A stretch of 10,111 nt of DNA. Source: Acidocella sp. (GTDB lineage Bacteria > Pseudomonadota > Alphaproteobacteria > Acetobacterales > Acetobacteraceae). Made by a program: the position numbers and the translations under genes. The stretch covers positions 1-10,111 of the forward strand of contig JAQUAC010000062.1 of assembly GCA_028687415.1 (NCBI GenBank). Direction: 5' to 3'. Shown here piece by piece: positions 7,158 through 10,111 of the stretch (its first letter is position 1; each line of letters starts with the position of its first letter). The notes beneath the pieces are model-generated. The model saw only the letters and a list, made by a program, of their open reading frames with translations, was not told the origin of the DNA and did not search any database.

Positions 7158-7163
7158 AGGCCC

Positions 7164-7448
7164 TTAGCTCGCCAGCTCCGGCACTTGGCCCAGCGCCAGC
7201 ATATGCAGCGCCGCCGGGTTGCTCAGCACCAGGCGGCGCCGGCGCTGGAACACCACGCCATCCTTGCAAAGCTGTTCCAGCAGCAGGGCAACGGTACGCG
7301 CGGTGCCGCCGGCCAGGGCCGCCAGCTCCTCCGGAGCCAAAGCCGGGGTGATATGCACAGTCAACCCGGCCTCCACCTCGAACGCCTCCGCCAGATTGAG
7401 CAGGGTCAGCGCCAGCCGTTCCACCGCAGTGCCCAGATGCGCCGGCAC
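7164..7448 (-). pseudogene. Crp/Fnr-type DNA-binding domain, effector domain missing
   Basis: A 94-residue frame starts at GTG 7446-7448. Residues 10-24 look like the end of the long dimerisation helix (ERLALTLLNLAEAF). Residues 38-62 are a winged-helix recognition region (PEELAALAGGTARTVALLLE), and 63-77 form the wing (DGVVFQRRRRLVL). This matches the C-terminal HTH of Crp/Fnr regulators, which normally have about 130 extra N-terminal residues folding into a cyclic-nucleotide-like sensor. None of that is present. The frame stays open upstream to a stop near 7545, but those residues resemble no sensor domain and offer no ATG. It is either a truncated regulator gene or a small stand-alone DNA-binding protein. 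I favour truncation because there is no strong ribosome site and a patchwork lies behind it. Confidence 0.6.
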
Positions 7449-7485
7449 CGCGCAATCCGCCGTTACGGGGGCTGAATGGCGGGGC

Positions 7486-7524
7486 AGGAGGACAAGCGTG
7501 CCAGCATGGCGGGTTCTTTCATGA
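7486..7524 (+). other. Unattached Shine-Dalgarno with 8-codon mini-ORF
   Basis: A perfect AGGAGGA (7486-7492) sits five bases before a GTG (7498). That frame encodes only eight residues (MPAWRVLS) before TGA at 7522-7524. The TGA overlaps another ATG (7521-7523), which leads to six codons ending in TAA. It may be the leftover 5' end of a lost gene, a leader peptide, or chance. No downstream coding continuation is recognisable before the AT-rich stretch. Confidence 0.25.
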
Positions 7525-7527
7525 CGA

Positions 7528-7569
7528 TGAATTATATATAAATCCTATATATATAGTATTATATTTTTT
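7528..7569. promoter_or_regulatory. AT-rich stretch with overlapping -10-like elements on both strands
   Basis: Forty-two bases are almost pure A/T in an otherwise GC-rich sequence, including two alternating TA runs (TTATATATA at 7532-7540 and TATATATATA at 7545-7554, by eye) and a T6 run (7564-7569). TATAAT-like hexamers occur on both strands. On the minus strand, TTGCGC followed by 17 bp and ATATAT could serve the Crp-like gene. On the plus strand it lies about 60-100 bp upstream of the YejE-like start and is the obvious promoter zone. Which elements are used cannot be decided by reading. Confidence 0.4.
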
Positions 7570-7629
7570 GCGCAAGAAGACCCATTCCCTTTCTGGCCGG
7601 GCCGCACCGCAACGTGATAAACGCCCGGC

Positions 7630-8616
7630 ATGCGCCCTCCCCCCGCCCGGCAGGTTCGTTTTACCGCGTTCCGGCTGCTGAGGCTGGTCTTTGTCACAAG
7701 CCTGTGCGCGCCGTTGCTGGCCAACGACAAGCCATTGCTGTTGAGCTATGAGGGACACATATACGCACCTGTCTACCAGACAATTTCCGGCACGCGGTTC
7801 GGGCCGGATTTCCTGCCGACAGCGGCTGATTACACCAACCCGGCGGTACGCGCCGCCATCAGCGCGCATGGCTGGATGATCTTTCCCCTCATTCCCTATA
7901 ACTACAACAGTATCGCCTGGGACGCCTCCGCCGCCCCTGCCCCGCCCTCCGCCCGGCACTGGTTGGGCACGGATGCCGCCGCGCGCGACGTGTTGGCCCG
8001 GCTGCTTTATGGCCTGCGTACCTCGCTACTGTTCGGGCTGGCATTAAGCCTTGCCGCCTGCGCGCTGGGGCTGGCGGCGGGCACGGTGCAGGGGTTTTAC
8101 GGCGGGATGGTGGATCTGCTGGGCCAGCGCTTCACCGAACTCTGGTCCGGCCTGCCGCTGCTGTTCATTCTGCTGATTCTGAGCAGTCTGTTCGCGCCGG
8201 GCTTCGCCGTGCTGCTGGCGGCGCTGCTGGCGTTTTCCTGGATGTATCTGGCCAATCTGGTCCGCGCCGAGGTGCTGCGCATCCGCCAGATGGACTACAT
8301 CGCCGTGGCGCGCATTACCGGAATCTCTGATGCGCGGATCATGCTGCGGCATGTCCTGCCCAATGCCGCCACCGCCGCCCTCACCTTCCTGCCCTTCCTG
8401 CTCGCGGATTCCATCGCGCTGCTCGCCAGTCTGGATTTTCTCGGGCTTGGGCTGCCAGCGGGCGCCCCTTCATTGGGCGAGATGCTGGCCGAGGCGCGGG
8501 AGAATGTGTTTGCCCCATGGCTGGGGATCAGCGCCTGCCTGACGCTGGGCATGGTGCTGCTGCTGCTCATCGCCGCCGGGGAGGCAATGCGGGAGACTTT
8601 CGACCCGCATCGCTGA
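7630..8616 (+). CDS. yejE: Peptide ABC transporter permease, YejE-like (OppC/DppC family), orphan
   Basis: This 328-residue inner-membrane permease matches YejE in detail. It carries LANDKPLLLSYEG (30-42) after the first membrane helix, a long periplasmic insert, then SARHWLGTDAAARDVLARLL (107-126), the channel helices, an EAA loop with DYIAVARITGISDARIMLRH (222-241) and LPN (243-245), and FLGLGLPAGAPSLGEML (270-286). In E. coli, YejE works with YejB (second permease), YejA (binding protein) and YejF (ATPase) to import peptides, including microcin C. None of those genes is next to it here. The start is ATG 7630, since an in-frame TAA lies at 7618, and no ribosome site is visible. The protein is a little shorter than E. 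coli YejE (about 341). The difference falls mainly before the first helix, where the usual NRRGYWS-like stretch is absent, leaving a short helix 1 (16-31). The frame is otherwise intact. Confidence 0.88.
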   Translation: MRPPPARQVRFTAFRLLRLVFVTSLCAPLLANDKPLLLSYEGHIYAPVYQTISGTRFGPDFLPTAADYTNPAVRAAISAHGWMIFPLIPYNYNSIAWDASAAPAPPSARHWLGTDAAARDVLARLLYGLRTSLLFGLALSLAACALGLAAGTVQGFYGGMVDLLGQRFTELWSGLPLLFILLILSSLFAPGFAVLLAALLAFSWMYLANLVRAEVLRIRQMDYIAVARITGISDARIMLRHVLPNAATAALTFLPFLLADSIALLASLDFLGLGLPAGAPSLGEMLAEARENVFAPWLGISACLTLGMVLLLLIAAGEAMRETFDPHR

Positions 8617-8623
8617 CCGAAGG

Positions 8624-9337
8624 TTAACCCAGGGCCACCGCTTGCGCCGTATAGAGCAGCGCCGTGCCGGTGCGCGCCAGGCCCAGCAGGGCGGCGAAGG
8701 CGGCATCATCAAACGTGCCCTTCTCCGCCGTGGCCTGGATTTCGATAATGCCGCCACCCTGAGTCAGGATGAAATTGGCATCGGCATCGGCGGCGGAATC
8801 TTCAACATAGTCCAGGTCCAACACCGGGTTGCCCTCAAAAATGCCGCAGGAGACCGCCGCTACCTGCCCCACCAGCGGGTTGGCTTTCAGGATGTTGTTC
8901 GCCTGCAGCTTACGGAAGGCCAGCGCCAGCGCGACATAGGCCCCGGTGATGGAGGCGCAGCGCGTACCGCCATCGGCGTTCAGCACATCGCAGTCCAGGG
9001 TGATGGTGATCTCTCCCATTAGCTTGCGGTCCACCACGGCGCGGAGCGAGCGGCCGATGAGGCGCTGGATCTCCTGCGTGCGGCCGGATTGCTTGCCGCG
9101 CGCGGCCTCGCGGTCGCCACGGGAATGGGTGGCGCGCGGCAGCATGCCGTATTCCGCCGTCACCCAGCCCTCGCCCTTGCCACGCATGAAGCCTGGCACA
9201 CGCCCCTCCACGCTCGCCGTGCACAGCACCTCGGTGCGGCCCATGCGGATCAAGGCTGAGCCCTCGGCATGGTGGGAGAACCCGGTCTCGATGGAAACGC
9301 TCCGGAGTTCATTAAAATTCCTGCCTGAGGGCCGCAT
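8624..9337 (-). CDS. rph: Ribonuclease PH
   Basis: This 237-residue phosphorolytic 3'-exonuclease trims the tails of tRNA precursors, using phosphate to release nucleoside diphosphates, and works as a hexamer in the cytoplasm. The sequence is nearly canonical: EGWVTAEYGMLPRATHSRGD (56-75), SGRTQEIQRLIGRSLRA (84-100) with phosphate-binding R86, LDCDVLNADGGTRCASITGA (114-133) with T125 and R126, and YVEDSAADAD (177-186) with the metal-binding aspartates D180 and D186. The start at ATG 9335-9337 is set by AGGAGAG six bases upstream and by the normal N-terminus MRPSGR. A longer in-frame extension is antisense to hrcA and is not real. Only seven bases separate its stop from that of the convergent yejE-like gene. 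It is divergent from hrcA. Confidence 0.97.
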   Translation of the reverse strand: MRPSGRNFNELRSVSIETGFSHHAEGSALIRMGRTEVLCTASVEGRVPGFMRGKGEGWVTAEYGMLPRATHSRGDREAARGKQSGRTQEIQRLIGRSLRAVVDRKLMGEITITLDCDVLNADGGTRCASITGAYVALALAFRKLQANNILKANPLVGQVAAVSCGIFEGNPVLDLDYVEDSAADADANFILTQGGGIIEIQATAEKGTFDDAAFAALLGLARTGTALLYTAQAVALG

Positions 9338-9392
9338 GCTTTTCTCTCCTGTAATCTTTAACGTCGGCGTGCTATTATCCGAGACCTTGCCA
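9338..9392. promoter_or_regulatory. rph-hrcA divergent promoter gap
   Basis: These 55 bp hold the rph ribosome site (AGGAGAG, minus, 9350-9344) and a TATTAT (9373-9378) that could be a -10 for hrcA, though no good -35 stands at the right distance. Read on the minus strand the same area gives GATAAT. GCGTGCTAT at 9367-9375 resembles one half of the CIRCE operator of HrcA, but the partner half is missing. Confidence 0.3.
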
Positions 9393-10111
9393 ATGGACCA
9401 TAGAAACAAACCCAACCCGCTGCCGCTGCGCCTCCCCCCGGGGCTTGATATGCGCTCGGCCGCGGTGCTGCGTGAGATCGTGGAGCAATATGTGGAGACC
9501 GGGGAGCCGGTGGGCAGCCGCACCCTCTCCCGCCTGCTGCCGCACCGGCTCTCCCCCGCCACCATCCGCAACGTGATGGCCGATCTAACCGATGCCGGAT
9601 TGCTGTTTTCCCCGCACACATCTGCCGGGCGGCTGCCAACTGAGCGCGGGTTGCGGCTGTTCGTGGACGGGCTGTTGCAATTCGGCGAACTCTCGGAGGA
9701 TGAGCGGGCCACCATCAACCTCGCCCTCGGCCAGTCCGGGCGCAGCTTGCAGGATACACTGGCCCAGGCCTCCTCCATGCTCTCCGGGCTCTCCGCCGCC
9801 GCGGGAATGGTTCTTGCCCCCAAGGGCGAGGGGCCGGTGAAGCATATCGAATTCGTGCCGCTCTCCCCTGGCCGGGCGCTGGTGGTGCTGGTCTCCGCCG
9901 ACGGGCAGGTGGAAAACCGGATGATCGAAACGCCACCCGGCCTGCCGCCCTCGGCCTTGCAGGAGGCCAGCAACTACCTCAACGCCCAGCTCTCCGGACT
10001 CTCCCTGGCGGAGCTGCGCAAGCGCGTGGCCGAGGATTTGACCGCCGACCGCAGCGCGCTGGACACGCTGACCAACGCCGTGATCGAGGCGGGGCTGGCC
10101 ACCTGGGGCAG
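9393..10111 (+). CDS. hrcA: Heat-inducible transcriptional repressor HrcA, N-terminal two thirds
   Basis: The frame runs open from ATG 9393 to the right edge (239 complete codons); the family is usually about 340-360 residues. HrcA represses groESL and related chaperone genes by binding the CIRCE operator, and its folding depends on GroEL. The winged-helix N-terminus is unmistakable: LREIVEQYVETGEPVGSRTL (26-45), LSPATIRNVMADLTDAGLL (53-71) and HTSAGRLPTERGLRLFVDGL (75-94). The GAF-like middle domain follows, with ASSMLSGLSAAAGMVLAP (126-143) and KHIEFVPLSPGRALVVLVSA (149-168). The start is uncertain because ATG 9393 has no clear ribosome site; ATG 9450 is an alternative and would still keep the DNA-binding domain. 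In many alphaproteobacteria grpE follows hrcA, which predicts what lies beyond the edge. Confidence 0.95.
   Translation, partial: MDHRNKPNPLPLRLPPGLDMRSAAVLREIVEQYVETGEPVGSRTLSRLLPHRLSPATIRNVMADLTDAGLLFSPHTSAGRLPTERGLRLFVDGLLQFGELSEDERATINLALGQSGRSLQDTLAQASSMLSGLSAAAGMVLAPKGEGPVKHIEFVPLSPGRALVVLVSADGQVENRMIETPPGLPPSALQEASNYLNAQLSGLSLAELRKRVAEDLTADRSALDTLTNAVIEAGLATWG

Noticed and set aside
7532..7554. TA-rich inverted repeat as an attachment site or transposon end
   Set aside because: Alternating TA runs are self-complementary by nature; no matching copy, target duplication or transposase is in the window.
7449..7629. Remnants of yejB or yejA upstream of yejE
   Set aside because: I translated parts of the stretch by eye and recognised no permease or binding-protein motif.
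8617..8630. GGTTAACC palindrome at the end of rph as a terminator
   Set aside because: Eight bases with no loop or T-run cannot form a terminator; it is partly the rph stop region.
9349..9375. CIRCE operator upstream of hrcA
   Set aside because: Only one half (GCGTGCTAT, imperfect) is visible; nine bases upstream the partner half does not match.
8624..9973. A 449-codon open frame extending rph far upstream on the minus strand
   Set aside because: The extension lies antisense to hrcA, and the strong ribosome site plus canonical RNase PH N-terminus set the start at 9337.

Overview
The window is a GC-rich bacterial chromosome segment with tightly packed genes. The likely source is an alphaproteobacterium, and Acetobacteraceae is my best guess. 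That rests on the rph/hrcA pairing, codon use and protein similarity recalled from memory; no search was run. I see no tRNA, rRNA, CRISPR array, insertion sequence or phage gene.

Region 1 (1-4287, minus strand) is a polyamine uptake and breakdown operon. It reads, in transcription order, ATPase, permease 1, permease 2, periplasmic binding protein, then a glutamine-synthetase-type enzyme (PuuA-like) that runs off the left edge. The first four genes are joined by three ATGA stop/start overlaps. A 57-bp gap with a strong imperfect hairpin separates the binding protein from the PuuA-like gene. Region 2 (4288-4524) is a divergent control region with an AT-rich core and a near-perfect palindrome. 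Region 3 (4525-5103, plus) encodes an XRE-cupin regulator of the PuuR type, the natural sensor for the operon. Together these import a polyamine (probably putrescine), attach glutamate to it, and control the process locally.

Region 4 (5104-6705, minus) is a membrane-anchored GH17 glucanase/glucan synthase-like protein resembling NdvC. Its stop codon directly abuts the regulator's stop codon. Region 5 (6747-7157, plus) is a small CoA-binding protein.

Region 6 (7164-8616) looks like a patchwork. It holds a Crp/Fnr DNA-binding domain without its effector domain, an AT-rich stretch, a strong unattached Shine-Dalgarno sequence, and a lone YejE-type peptide ABC permease with none of its usual partners beside it. 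Region 7 (8624-10111) is housekeeping: rph (RNase PH) on the minus strand and, divergently, hrcA (heat-shock repressor), which runs off the right edge.

I did not find a clearly new biological system. The best leads are the organisation and regulation of the polyamine operon (hairpin, palindrome, six-cysteine binding protein) and the truncated-regulator/orphan-permease junction.
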